NCBI GenBank assembly: GCA_001940925.1
Contig: MSGZ01000021.1
Coordinates: forward strand, 91,090-155,089
Origin: Ruminococcus sp. Phil11
GTDB lineage: Bacteria; Bacillota; Clostridia; Oscillospirales; Ruminococcaceae
DNA length: 64,000 nt
Reading direction: 5' to 3'
Position 1 is the first letter of the stretch. Every line of letters begins with the position of its first letter. The notes below the pieces were generated by a model. It was not told the DNA's origin. It worked only from the letters and a program-made list of their open reading frames with translations, and did not search any database. Positions 1-8,618 of this stretch are shown here, in pieces. The translations under genes were made by a program, and so were the position numbers.

Positions 1-771
1 CGTCGTCGTTGTGGTGGACGTCGTTGTTGTGGTGGATGTTGTCGTCGGTTCCGTCGTTGTAATGGACGTTGTCGTCGGCTCCGTTGTCGTTTCGGGTGCG
101 GTCGTTTCCGTTGTGACGGCCGTCGTCTCCGCAGGGACCGGACCCGGTTCGCAGACCGTGATCACCAGCGGCTCCAGCTTCACATTCTGGTTCAGAATGA
201 GCTGGGCGGTGCCGCAGTAGGCGAAGAAATCCTCCTCCAGCTGGCCTGCGATATTGGTCTGAACATCCTCACTGATATACAGTTTATACGTACCGACCGG
301 CGTGCCCTTCGGGATACGGATATCAAAATCGACAAAGGTCGTGTCCGGATTGCCCATGACCGCGATCTGATCCTGCACGAAGCCCTTTGCATACCACAGA
401 ACGACATTCGATTCGCCGGTGACCGCGGAATACTGCATGTAATCCGCCTGATCGTGCTCCGGGAACATGTAATGCAGGGGCTCGCCGCGCTTGTCCGTTT
501 TGACGGGGTCGCGCGTAAAATCGCCGTTTTCGATCGTCAGCGGACTGTCGCTTTTCAGCATCAGCCGCAGATTGGTCAGGCCGGTGTAATTGTCAATGCG
601 GACGCCGCCGTGCACGACGGCGTCTTCATTTTCAAGCTGATCGGTATAAATTGTGTCGGTATCCGCAGTCATGCGGAAGGTCATGACATCATCCGCCGCT
701 GCTGCGGGCATGATGCCGTTGGTGCAGAGTGCCGCTGCCGTCAGCACGGCAAGCTTTTTCAGAAGCTTCAT
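1..771 (-). CDS. secreted cohesin-like protein with Thr-rich linker (3' end outside window)
   Basis: Reads without a stop from ATG at 771 (AGGAGG just upstream) to the window edge, 257 codons so far. Residues 1-25 form a signal peptide (KK near the N-terminus, hydrophobic core, PAAAAD cleavage region). Residues about 26-185 form a beta-rich domain with phrases reminiscent of cohesins (DNYTGLTNLRLML, and GTPVGTYKLYI near its end). From about residue 195 the sequence becomes a Thr/Glu/Pro linker dominated by TTT and EPTTT units, typical of cellulosomal and cell-surface proteins of ruminococci. The part beyond the linker, possibly a dockerin, anchor or second module, is not visible. The cohesin reading is an inference from pattern; a generic carbohydrate-binding or surface-adhesion domain is the alternative. 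Confidence 0.75.
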   Translation of the reverse strand, partial: MKLLKKLAVLTAAALCTNGIMPAAAADDVMTFRMTADTDTIYTDQLENEDAVVHGGVRIDNYTGLTNLRLMLKSDSPLTIENGDFTRDPVKTDKRGEPLHYMFPEHDQADYMQYSAVTGESNVVLWYAKGFVQDQIAVMGNPDTTFVDFDIRIPKGTPVGTYKLYISEDVQTNIAGQLEEDFFAYCGTAQLILNQNVKLEPLVITVCEPGPVPAETTAVTTETTAPETTTEPTTTSITTTEPTTTSTTTTTSTTTTT

Positions 772-897
772 AAATCAACCTCCTGCTGCATAATGTGCAG
801 TGATATGATTATTTGAGGGCGTGATCTGATGCGGGGTACTCCACAGCGCAGGGTTATCATTCAATACGGCAGCGAGCCGCCGGAACGCGTTTTGCGA

Positions 898-2871
898 TCA
901 GCAGAGGCGGCTGCCCGGTGCAATGCTGTCATCGGCGAGCAGCAAAGTGATCTTGCCGTCGGGGCCTTCGGCGGAGCAGATCATGCCGCAGCTTTCGACG
1001 CCGCAGAGCGTCACCGGCTTGAGGTTTGCAACGACAAAGACCTTCTTGCCGACTAACTCCTCCGGCTTGTACCACTTGGCAATGCCGGAAACGACCTGCC
1101 GCTTTCCGATGCCGTCAAACAGCTGGAAGCAGAGCAGCTTGCTCGATTTCCTGACCTTTTCGCATTCGAGCACTTCTGCCACGCGGATATCCGCCTTTGC
1201 GAATGTGTCAATGGTAATCTCCTCGGCAAACGGCGCGACCGGCTCGGAAGGTGCTTCTTCCGCAGCAGGTGCCTGATGTGCCGCGATCATCTCCGCGATG
1301 AATTCCTCCGCGTTGATGCGGTTGAACATCGGCTTTGCCTCGCCGACCTCCGCGCCGTGCTTCACGCCGCCGAATACGGCATAGCGGTCGATTTCCCGTT
1401 CGATCGCTGCGACCTCGTCGGAAGCGGGCGTGTGCGCGAGGATCTTCTCTGCGGTCTCCGGCATAAAGGGCTTTAACAGTCCGCCGATGATGCGGATGCC
1501 GGAGAGCAGGTTATACATGACCTTTGCAAGGCGCGGCTTGTTGGCCTCGTCCTTTGCGAGCACCCACGGTGCGGTCTCGTCAATATACTTGTTGCAGCGG
1601 CTGGCCAGTGCCATGACCGTCTCGACCGCGTCGCTGACATGGAAGCTGTCGAGCAGTTCGGCCATTTTCGCGGCGGTGCTTTCCGCAACGGCCTTCAGAT
1701 CTGCGTCGCAGTCCTCGGACGGTGCGGAAGCGATCGTGTCAGCATCCGGAATGATGCCGCCGAAGTATTTGTTGACCATTGCGACGGTGCGGTTCACGAG
1801 GTTGCCGAGCGTATTGGCAAGGTCGGAGTTGAACCGCTCGATCATCGTCTCATAGGTGATCGAACCGTCCTGTGCAAACGGCATCTCGGAGAGCAGATAG
1901 TAGCGGACAGCGTCCACGCCGAACTTGTCCACCAGCTCATCCGCGTAAATGACATTGCCGCGGGATTTACTCATCTTATCGCTGCCGAAGAGCATCCACG
2001 GGTGACCGAATACCTTTTTCGGGATCGGTGCGCCGAGTGCGTGCAGCATGATGACCCAGTAAATGCTGTGGAACCGGACGATATCCTTGCCGATGACATG
2101 GACATCCGCCGGCCAGTATTTTTTGAACAGCTCACCGTGGTTCCCGTAGGCATCATAGCCCAGTGCGGTGATATAGTTCGAGAGTGCGTCGATCCAGATA
2201 TAGATCACATGCTCCGGATCAAACGGAACCGGAATGCCCCACTTGACCGTCGAACGGGAGACGCAGAGATCCTGCAGACCCTTCTTGATAAAGTTATTGA
2301 GCATTTCCTTTTTGCGTGCCTCCGGATAGATGAAATCCGGATGCGATTCGATGTATTCTTCCAGCCAGCCCTGATACTTGGAAAGCTTCAGGAAATAGGC
2401 TTCCTCCTTCGCATCGCGCACCTCACGGCCGCAGTCGGGACACTTGCCGTCCACGAGCTGGGACTCTGTCCAGAAGCTCTCGCAGGGCGTGCAGTATTTG
2501 CCGACGTACTCGCCCTTGTAGATATCGCCCTGATCGTAAAGACGCTGGAAGATATCCTGCACGGTCTTGGTGTGCCTGGGGTCGGTCGTGCGGATGAACT
2601 GATTGTAGGAGGTGTTGAGCAGGTCGCAGATCGAGCGGATCTCGCCGGCGATCTTATCCACATGCTCCTGCGGGGTAATGCCGGATTCCTTTGCGATCTC
2701 CTCGATCTTCTGGCCGTGTTCGTCGGTGCCTGTCAGGAAATATACATCATAGCCCTGCATTCTGCGGAACCGCGCCAGCGCGTCGGTCATGACGATCTCG
2801 TAGGTATTGCCGATATGCGGCTTGCGCGAGGTGTACGCGATCGCAGTTGTCAGGTAGTAAGGTTCATGCAT
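898..2871 (-). CDS. metG: methionine--tRNA ligase
   Basis: Cytoplasmic class I synthetase charging tRNA-Met, 657 aa. Visible motifs: HIGN signature (KPHIGNTYE, near residue 18), a Cys4 zinc knuckle (CTPCESFW then CPDCGR), the KMSKS loop (DKMSKSRGN), and a C-terminal OB-fold tRNA-binding domain starting at about residue 560 (FAKADIRVAEVLECEKV). This is the usual long Firmicutes form. The start is set at the ATG encoding MHEPYY because a GGGGAA ribosome site lies about 6 bases before it; the frame stays open 15 codons further upstream without a better site. It stands alone behind its own promoter. Confidence 0.97.
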   Translation of the reverse strand: MHEPYYLTTAIAYTSRKPHIGNTYEIVMTDALARFRRMQGYDVYFLTGTDEHGQKIEEIAKESGITPQEHVDKIAGEIRSICDLLNTSYNQFIRTTDPRHTKTVQDIFQRLYDQGDIYKGEYVGKYCTPCESFWTESQLVDGKCPDCGREVRDAKEEAYFLKLSKYQGWLEEYIESHPDFIYPEARKKEMLNNFIKKGLQDLCVSRSTVKWGIPVPFDPEHVIYIWIDALSNYITALGYDAYGNHGELFKKYWPADVHVIGKDIVRFHSIYWVIMLHALGAPIPKKVFGHPWMLFGSDKMSKSRGNVIYADELVDKFGVDAVRYYLLSEMPFAQDGSITYETMIERFNSDLANTLGNLVNRTVAMVNKYFGGIIPDADTIASAPSEDCDADLKAVAESTAAKMAELLDSFHVSDAVETVMALASRCNKYIDETAPWVLAKDEANKPRLAKVMYNLLSGIRIIGGLLKPFMPETAEKILAHTPASDEVAAIEREIDRYAVFGGVKHGAEVGEAKPMFNRINAEEFIAEMIAAHQAPAAEEAPSEPVAPFAEEITIDTFAKADIRVAEVLECEKVRKSSKLLCFQLFDGIGKRQVVSGIAKWYKPEELVGKKVFVVANLKPVTLCGVESCGMICSAEGPDGKITLLLADDSIAPGSRLC

Positions 2872-2904
2872 AAGTAATTCCCCTTTCATATACTTGTTCT
2901 TTCT

Positions 2905-2933
2905 ATTATAGCACATTATTTCGTATATTTCAA
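2905..2933 (-). promoter_or_regulatory. metG promoter
   Basis: On the minus strand TTGAAA, 17-base spacer, TATAAT, about 35 bases before the metG start. No T-box-like long leader is present between it and the gene. Confidence 0.75.
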
Positions 2934-3055
2934 TGGGAACGGGAGAAATATTTTATTGTTTCGCTGCATGGAGGCAAACAAGGTCCGCTTTCGGCAGAGC
3001 TCTGCGGAGATCTCAGCGGGGGAGCGGCCAAAAGGCTGTGATAAGGATCAAAAAG

Positions 3056-3092
3056 AACAGCAGCGGCTCCTGCGATACCGCTGCTGTTTTTT
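3056..3092. terminator. bidirectional intrinsic terminator
   Basis: An 11-bp perfect stem (AACAGCAGCGG with its complement) and an 11-base loop, followed by T6 on the plus strand and TTCTTTTT on the minus strand. It lies after the rrf2 stop and probably ends the paaK-aminotransferase-rrf2 transcript. Confidence 0.8.
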
Positions 3093-3138
3093 CATGTTAG
3101 AGTACGCGCCCGGGACGCAGGGAAAATGCGCCGCCGTA

Positions 3139-3573
3139 TTATATTGCATAGCATCCGTGAGATTCAAATGCATCACACTGCGCAAGCAGCTCGGCAAGCG
3201 TCAGGCTGTCCATGTAGGCCCGCATGTGATCGTTGATCTTATCCCACAGGCAAACCTTGAGATTCATGCGGATGCCGTCCTCTGCATTCAGCTCCGATGC
3301 ATCGGCCAGAATGCTGCTGTCCAGCGCATTCAGCACATCGGTGATCCGGATCTTGGAAGCGTCCCGCGACAGAGAATAGCCGCCGTTTTTGCCTTTGGAG
3401 GCAGAGATCAGATTCGAGCGGCGCAGCTGGAGCAAGATCTGCTCGAGGTATTTCGGGGAGATGCGCTGACGCTTCGCGATTTCGGCGGTTACTGCTTTTT
3501 TGCCCTGTTCATGCTGGATCGCAATATCCGCGATCGCCGCAAGGCCGTATTCCGCCTTGGTATTGAATCTCAT
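3139..3573 (-). CDS. Rrf2-family transcriptional regulator
   Basis: 144 aa, typical Rrf2 length. N-terminal winged helix (MRFNTKAEYGLAAIADIA, then RQRISPKYLEQILLQLR and the wing KGKNGGYSLSRD). The C-terminal half has only three scattered cysteines (KVCLWD, QCDAF, GCYAI), not the three-Cys cluster that binds a 2Fe-2S in IscR. It therefore resembles CymR-type members that control cysteine metabolism together with CysK. It lies 22 bases downstream of the aminotransferase in the same direction, and the sulfur genes nearby fit a CymR-like role. Target and effector are inferences. Confidence 0.85.
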   Translation of the reverse strand: MRFNTKAEYGLAAIADIAIQHEQGKKAVTAEIAKRQRISPKYLEQILLQLRRSNLISASKGKNGGYSLSRDASKIRITDVLNALDSSILADASELNAEDGIRMNLKVCLWDKINDHMRAYMDSLTLAELLAQCDAFESHGCYAI

Positions 3574-3595
3574 TTGCTGCCTCCTTTTCTGTGTG

Positions 3596-4762
3596 TTATG
3601 CGTGCGGCATTTTGGTCTTGATCGAACTCAGGCGTTCGAGGGCTTCGTTCAGTGTTTCGTTTTTCTTCGCAAAATGCAGCCGGATATAGCGGTTCTCCGG
3701 TTCTTTGAAGAAGCTTGAGCCCGGCACCGCGCCGACGCCGACATGCTCCGCGAGCTTTTCGCAGAAGTCAAGGTCGCTCGTGTAGCCGTATTCCGAAACG
3801 TCAAGCAGGATGTAATACGCACCCTCCGGCACGGTATGGCGGATGCCGATGCGGTCAAGTCCTTTGAGGAACAGGTCACGCTTTTCGGTGTACTCCGCCT
3901 GCAGGCCGCGGTAGTAGTCATCCCCGAATTTCAGCCCGGTGACGGCCGCCTCCTGCAGGGGTGCCGCCGCACCGACCGTCAGGAAGTCGTGCACCTTTTT
4001 GACCGTATCAATGATCTCCGGCGGTGCAATGACATAGCCTAATCGCCAGCCCGTGATCGAATACGTTTTCGAGAGCGACGAGCAGGAAATTGTCCGCTCC
4101 CACATGCCCGGCAGGGATGCCATATAGGTATGCACATGCGGTGCGTAGAGGATGTGCTCGTACACCTCGTCGGTAATGACAAAGGCATCGTATTTCTTCG
4201 CAAGATCGGCGATGATCAGCAGCTCGTCCCGCGTAAAGACCTTGCCGCACGGGTTCGACGGATTGCAGAGGATCAGCGCCTTCGGGTGCTGCCGGAACGC
4301 TGCTTCCAGCACATCCGCATCGAAGGTAAATGCGGGCGGGATCAGAGGAACATAGATCGGCTCTGCGCCGGAAAGGATCGTATCTGCGCCGTAATTCTCG
4401 TAAAACGGCGAGAACACGATGACCTTGTCGCCGGGGTTCGTGACGCTCATCATGGCGGCCATCATCGCTTCGGTGCTGCCGCATGTCACGACGATCTCGC
4501 CGTTCGGGTCGATCGGTCTGCCCATGAAGCGGGTCTGCTTTTCGGCAAGTGCCTCGCGGAAATTCTGTGCGCCCCAAGTGATCGAATACTGGTGAAAGTC
4601 CTCTTTCGTCACTTCGGCTAGACGGTCGAGGATCTCCTTCGGCGGGTCAAAATCGGGGAAGCCCTGTGAAAGATTGACCGCGCCGTACTGATTGGAAATT
4701 CTTGTCATCCGGCGGATGACGGAATCGGTAAAATGCGCGGTTCTGCTGGATAAAGTCGGCAT
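3596..4762 (-). CDS. PLP-dependent class I aminotransferase, copy 1
   Basis: 388 aa, fold-type I aminotransferase. Motifs: NLSQGFPDFDPP, substrate/PLP region CNPSNPCGKVFT, DEVYEHILY, and the Schiff-base lysine region SCSSLSKTYSITGWRLGY. These resemble the KAT/glutamine transaminase K and YbdL group, which act on methionine, aromatic and branched 2-oxo acids. The ribosome site AGGAGA lies 6 bases before ATG. It follows paaK by 55 bases and precedes rrf2. A nearly identical gene (about 12 residue differences) lies inverted at 20160-21326. Given PaaK and the oxidoreductase upstream, transamination of phenylpyruvate or branched 2-oxo acids is plausible; methionine/KMTB is the alternative. Confidence 0.9.
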   Translation of the reverse strand: MPTLSSRTAHFTDSVIRRMTRISNQYGAVNLSQGFPDFDPPKEILDRLAEVTKEDFHQYSITWGAQNFREALAEKQTRFMGRPIDPNGEIVVTCGSTEAMMAAMMSVTNPGDKVIVFSPFYENYGADTILSGAEPIYVPLIPPAFTFDADVLEAAFRQHPKALILCNPSNPCGKVFTRDELLIIADLAKKYDAFVITDEVYEHILYAPHVHTYMASLPGMWERTISCSSLSKTYSITGWRLGYVIAPPEIIDTVKKVHDFLTVGAAAPLQEAAVTGLKFGDDYYRGLQAEYTEKRDLFLKGLDRIGIRHTVPEGAYYILLDVSEYGYTSDLDFCEKLAEHVGVGAVPGSSFFKEPENRYIRLHFAKKNETLNEALERLSSIKTKMPHA

Positions 4763-4780
4763 ATTCTTCTCCTAAAACTG

Positions 4781-4810
4781 CGGTGTACCGGACAGCTGCC
4801 CGGTACACCG
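4781..4810 (-). promoter_or_regulatory. hairpin in the leader of aminotransferase copy 1
   Basis: Perfect 11-bp inverted repeat CGGTGTACCGG with its complement, 8-base loop, between the paaK stop and the aminotransferase ribosome site. Only a short T tract (TTTT) follows on the minus strand, so it is either a weak terminator or a protein/RNA regulatory site. The second aminotransferase copy carries a similar hairpin with compensating changes at the same distance from ATG. Confidence 0.65.
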
Positions 4811-4817
4811 GTTATCA

Positions 4818-6158
4818 TTATATTGTGTAATCAAGCTTGCGCTCGTCAATGATGCGCTTGGACTTGTGCTCGGAACGGGTGTTCAGGCCGCCGTCCGGAT
4901 GCACGACCACTCTTGCGGGCTTGACGCCGATGCGCGCCTTGAGTGCTGCGGAAAGCTCTGCTGCGACGGTCTCGTCGTCCTTCGGGTTGCCGGCATTCTT
5001 CTCGACCTCGACCGCATACTTGTTCGTGAAGTCCTTTTCAAAGATGCGGATGAGATATTCGCCGGTGATATCGTGCTGTTCGCGGATGACCGCTTCAATG
5101 TCGCTCGGGAACACATTGACGGCGGAGACAATGAACATGTCGTCCTTTCTGCCGAGAATGTGGATCCTGCCGTGGGTTCTGCCGCACTTGCACGGTGTCT
5201 GGTCGATACGGCCGATATCGCCGGTGCGGAAACGGATGAGCGGTCTTGCGTGCTTGCGGAGCGTCGTGAATACCAGCTCGCCGGTCTCACCGGGCGGAAG
5301 GATCTCGCCGGTGTGGAGATCAACGGTTTCCACAAGAATGTGGTTCTCTGCGATGTGCAGGCCGTCGTGATATTCGCACTGTGCCGCGCACGCGCCGAAA
5401 ATGTCGGACAGGCCGTAGAAGTCAAAGACCTCTGCACCCCAGATATCCTCAATGGCCTTTCTGGTTGCGTCGATTGAGCCGCCGAGCTCACCGGCAACAA
5501 TGATCTTCTTGATGTTGAAATCCTTTTTCGGATCATAACCGGATTTCAGTGCCTTTTCACCGAGCTGCCATGCGTAGGACGGGGACGTCCAGATGACGGT
5601 CGGCTGATAGGTTTTCAGGATGAACAGCAGGCGTTCGCTCGGGAGCGTACCGCCCCAGATGCACAGGGCTCCGAGGTTCTGCGCGCCGATGACGTCCGGG
5701 CCGCCGACATACAGCGAGAAGTTCAGCGCGTGTACGTAGCGGTCATTCGGCCGCATACCGATCTGCCAGAACCAGCGGCTCTCGGTCTCCTGGAACTCGT
5801 CAAAGTCCTTCTTCGTGAACGGGCTCATGGTCGGCACGCCGGTCGAACCGGACGAGGTCGAGATAAAGACGACGTCCTCTTCCGGAACGGCTGCGAGCTC
5901 ACCGAGGAACGAGCCGACACCCTGCGTATCACGCTGGGTTTTCTTGTTGATGAAGGGGAACTTCTGCAGATCGGAAAGCTGTTTGATATCGGACGGCTTC
6001 ACGCCGGCTTCGTCAAAGCTGCGCTTATAATACGGTGCGTGATCGTAAGCGAACTGCACGATCTCCTGCAGGTCGGCCAGCTGCCGCTTTTCCAGTTCTG
6101 CACGGGGGAGCGTTTCCAGCTCCTCATCCCAGTATTTGCTGTTGACATTTCTGCTCAT
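4818..6158 (-). CDS. paaK: phenylacetate--CoA ligase family protein
   Basis: 446 aa, full length for anaerobic PaaK. Adenylate-forming enzyme: carboxylic acid + ATP + CoA to acyl-CoA. The P-loop STSSGSTGVPT is near residue 100; further motifs are YGLSDIFG, RFRTGDIGRID, CKCGRTHGRI and a C-terminal domain with the GGLNTRSEHKSKRI tail. Ribosome site GGAGGATACCACC before ATG. It has its own promoter and is followed by the aminotransferase. Similar genes in anaerobes lie beside indolepyruvate or 2-ketoisovalerate ferredoxin oxidoreductases, as here (6270-9130). The natural acid (phenylacetate, indoleacetate or a branched short-chain acid) cannot be read from sequence. Confidence 0.92.
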   Translation of the reverse strand: MSRNVNSKYWDEELETLPRAELEKRQLADLQEIVQFAYDHAPYYKRSFDEAGVKPSDIKQLSDLQKFPFINKKTQRDTQGVGSFLGELAAVPEEDVVFISTSSGSTGVPTMSPFTKKDFDEFQETESRWFWQIGMRPNDRYVHALNFSLYVGGPDVIGAQNLGALCIWGGTLPSERLLFILKTYQPTVIWTSPSYAWQLGEKALKSGYDPKKDFNIKKIIVAGELGGSIDATRKAIEDIWGAEVFDFYGLSDIFGACAAQCEYHDGLHIAENHILVETVDLHTGEILPPGETGELVFTTLRKHARPLIRFRTGDIGRIDQTPCKCGRTHGRIHILGRKDDMFIVSAVNVFPSDIEAVIREQHDITGEYLIRIFEKDFTNKYAVEVEKNAGNPKDDETVAAELSAALKARIGVKPARVVVHPDGGLNTRSEHKSKRIIDERKLDYTI

Positions 6159-6196
6159 TGGTGGTATCCTCCTAATATTTCGAGTAATTCTATCGG

Positions 6197-6243
6197 ATTG
6201 GTATGGTTTTATTATACACGATTCTTTCGCGTTTGTCCAATAC
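6197..6243 (-). promoter_or_regulatory. paaK promoter with shared regulon motif (site A)
   Basis: Minus strand: TATTGGACAAA containing -35 TGGACA, 17-base spacer, -10 TATAAT, then five bases and CATACCAA. The same -35 context and the same CATACCAA at identical spacing recur at 9151-9196 and 18386-18430, which points to a common transcription factor. Confidence 0.7.
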
Positions 6244-6269
6244 CGGCATTTTATAATGAGCGATAGAAT

Positions 6270-7166
6270 TTATTGATAGGTAAAGTTCTTTTCAATGAAT
6301 GCCCACTTCTTGTCGCGGGATTCGATGACCGTTTTGATATCGTCCAGATCGAGGTGTTTGAAGCGTCCCTGCTTTTTCAGATATGCTTCGACGCTCGTAA
6401 AATCCTTCGGCTTATGATTCAGCGTAAATGTGCCGTTTTCGTATTCCGCGAGATACCAGAGACCGCAGTCCACGACCTCTTTCGCGATCTCGACCGTCTC
6501 ATCGGTCGCGATGCCCCAGCCCGTCGGACAGGGCGCGATTACATGGATGTATTTTGTGCCTTTGATCTGCGCGGCCTTTTCGACTTTTTTGATGAAGTCA
6601 GCGAGATAGCCGACGCTTGCGGTCGCTGCGTATGGAATATCATGTGCCGCCGCGATCTCAAACATATTCTTCTTCGGACGCAGATTGCCGTGGATATTCG
6701 CACCGGCAGGCGTCGTGGTCGTGCGCGCACCGAACGGCGTCAGACCGCTTTTCTGGATGCCGGTGTTCATATAGGCTTCGTTGTCGTAGCAGATATAGAT
6801 GATGTTGTCATTGCGGTCGATCGCGCCGGAAAGCGCCTGAATGCCGATATCCGCGGTGCCGCCGTCGCCCGCAAAGCCGACCGCGGTGAAATCGCTGTAT
6901 CCTCTTGCGCGGAGCCCCGCCTCAATGCCGGTCAGCATGGATGCGGTTCCCGCAAATGTCGAGATGATCGAATTGTTCGAGAAGCAGAGCTGCGGGAAAT
7001 TGAATCCGACCGCCGACATACATCCTGCCGGCAGCACGGAGACTGCATTCTGCCCGAGCACCTTCAGTGCCGCTCTGACGGCAAGCGCGCCGCCGCAGCC
7101 TGCACATGCCTTGTGCCCGTAGAAATATTCATCGCGGGAAAGCTTTTCAGCCGTTTGATTCGCCAT
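6270..7166 (-). CDS. 2-oxoacid:ferredoxin oxidoreductase, beta (TPP) subunit
   Basis: 298 aa, TPP-binding subunit of the PFOR superfamily (VorB/KorB-like). Motifs: HKACAGCGGALAVRAAL near the N-terminus with the CxGC that binds a cluster, GFAGDGGTADIGIQALSGA (the TPP GDG motif) and CYDNEAYMNTGIQKSG. It receives electrons from TPP-bound intermediates and passes them to the delta ferredoxin. ATG at 7166 is chosen over an upstream GTG because GGAGGT lies 7 bases before it. It overlaps the alpha gene by 20 bases and is the last gene of a gamma-delta-alpha-beta operon. Confidence 0.92.
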   Translation of the reverse strand: MANQTAEKLSRDEYFYGHKACAGCGGALAVRAALKVLGQNAVSVLPAGCMSAVGFNFPQLCFSNNSIISTFAGTASMLTGIEAGLRARGYSDFTAVGFAGDGGTADIGIQALSGAIDRNDNIIYICYDNEAYMNTGIQKSGLTPFGARTTTTPAGANIHGNLRPKKNMFEIAAAHDIPYAATASVGYLADFIKKVEKAAQIKGTKYIHVIAPCPTGWGIATDETVEIAKEVVDCGLWYLAEYENGTFTLNHKPKDFTSVEAYLKKQGRFKHLDLDDIKTVIESRDKKWAFIEKNFTYQ

Positions 7167-8328
7167 TGCCGTCACCTCCGATCCCGATAAAATTCACGTG
7201 CTCTGTGCCGTCCTGAATATCCGCAAACATCTGCGCAATATCGCCGGCAGAGATATTCCTGCCGCCCAGACCGCCGATGAAGTTATAGCCGGGGATCCGG
7301 ACGCCGGCCTTCTGCAGCGCGGAATTGACATTCGTATAGACCGTGCCCTCATTGCCGAAAGAGACATCCTTTTCCAGCACGCCGAATGCCTTTGCATTTT
7401 GCAGTGCTGCGGCGATCTCCGCATTCGGGAACGGCCGCATATAGCGGATGCGGACTACGCCCGCCCGGATGCCCTGTTCGCGGAGCCGGTCGGCTGTTTC
7501 GCGGCAGAGCCCCGCAATGCTGCCGAGCGTCACGAGGATATAGTCCGCATCCTCCGTGCGGTAGCTGTCCAGCAGACCGGAATACTGTCTGCCGAAAATC
7601 TCCGCAAAAGCGTCCTCTGTCTCAGCAACAACGTCTTTTGCCGCAAGCATTCCCGCATGTGCCTTATACTTGAAAACAAAATTGGTATCCGGCCCTGCGG
7701 AAAACGCCATGTTCTTCGGATTGTCAAAATCAATCCGGTTCCCGGTCACGTAGGGCGGCAGGAATCTGTCTGCCTGCGCCTGCTCCGGGATCTCGACCGT
7801 TTCGTAGGTATGCGTCAGGACAAAGCCGTCCAGATTGACCATGACCGGCGTGGATACGCGGCTGTCCTCCGCAATGCGCCAGCTCATCAGCGCAAGGTCG
7901 AGTGCCTCCTGCGCATTCTCCGCATAGACCTGGATCCAGCCGCTGTCGAGCTGCGAAAGGCTGTCGCGCTGGTCGCCGTAGATGTTCCACGGCAGCGCGG
8001 TCGAGCGGTCGGCGTTCATCATGACGATCGGGAACCGTCCGCCGGATGCGTAATACAGACATTCCGCCATGTACAGCAGACCCTGCGAGGATGTTGCCGT
8101 AAATGCCCTTGCGCCGGATGCGCTCGCACCGATCGCACAGGACAGCGCGGAATGCTCCGATTCCACATGGATAAACTCCGATTTGAGGCTGCCGTCCTCG
8201 ACCATTTCCGAGAGCCGCTCGACGACGATCGTCTGCGGGGTGATCGGATACGCGGAGATGACGTCGGGCTTTGCAAGGCGGATGCCCTCTGCAAATGCCT
8301 CGTTGCCGGATAAAAACCGTTTGCTCAT
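7147..8328 (-). CDS. 2-oxoacid:ferredoxin oxidoreductase, alpha subunit
   Basis: 393 aa pyrimidine-binding/transketolase-like subunit. The N-terminus reads GNEAFAEGIRLAKPDVISAYPITPQT, the typical YPITPxT motif; then IHVESEHSALSCAIGASASGARAFTATSSQGL and the MMNADRSTALPWNIYGDQRD region. The length matches four-subunit Por/Vor enzymes. The start overlaps the delta stop by 4 bases (ATGA), indicating translational coupling. Substrate is not determined by sequence: pyruvate, 2-ketoisovalerate and aryl-pyruvate enzymes share these motifs. The co-regulated paaK favours a branched or aryl substrate. Confidence 0.93.
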   Translation of the reverse strand: MSKRFLSGNEAFAEGIRLAKPDVISAYPITPQTIVVERLSEMVEDGSLKSEFIHVESEHSALSCAIGASASGARAFTATSSQGLLYMAECLYYASGGRFPIVMMNADRSTALPWNIYGDQRDSLSQLDSGWIQVYAENAQEALDLALMSWRIAEDSRVSTPVMVNLDGFVLTHTYETVEIPEQAQADRFLPPYVTGNRIDFDNPKNMAFSAGPDTNFVFKYKAHAGMLAAKDVVAETEDAFAEIFGRQYSGLLDSYRTEDADYILVTLGSIAGLCRETADRLREQGIRAGVVRIRYMRPFPNAEIAAALQNAKAFGVLEKDVSFGNEGTVYTNVNSALQKAGVRIPGYNFIGGLGGRNISAGDIAQMFADIQDGTEHVNFIGIGGDGNGESNG

Positions 8329-8618
8329 TTGTGCTCCGCCTCCGTTCTGATCGCGCCGAGCCTGCAGATCTTCGCGCAGATGCCGCAGCCCTTGCAGAAA
8401 TCGTAATCAATGACGGCCTTGCCGTTCTGAATCGCGATCACGCCGTCCGGACAGTACAGATAGCACTGTTCGCAGCCGACACATCGTCCGGTATCAATGA
8501 CCGGCCGGATGCTCCGCCAGCCGCTGTTGACCGATACCAGATAGCCCGCTTCAAACGCGGTCGCCTCCGGGATCTCCGCGGCAGAAAAGGTTTTCTGTTC
8601 TCTGATGTACGGTCTCAT
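8325..8618 (-). CDS. 2-oxoacid:ferredoxin oxidoreductase, delta (2x[4Fe-4S]) subunit
   Basis: 97 aa polyferredoxin subunit with two CxxCxxCxxxC sites (CVGCEQCYLYCPDG and CKGCGICAKICRLG), preceded by an extension of about 40 residues typical of PorD. It relays electrons between the TPP subunit and soluble ferredoxin. It overlaps the gamma stop and the alpha start by 4 bases each, so the three genes are tightly coupled. Confidence 0.95.
   Translation of the reverse strand: MRPYIREQKTFSAAEIPEATAFEAGYLVSVNSGWRSIRPVIDTGRCVGCEQCYLYCPDGVIAIQNGKAVIDYDFCKGCGICAKICRLGAIRTEAEHK

Noticed and set aside
1-130. Val/Asp-rich frame on the plus strand and apparent tandem DNA repeats
   Set aside because: It is the antisense of the Thr-codon linker of the minus-strand secreted protein, which has a start, ribosome site and signal peptide.
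1639-2877. 412-residue plus-strand frame opposite metG
   Set aside because: Shadow of metG third-position GC bias; no ribosome site or domain.
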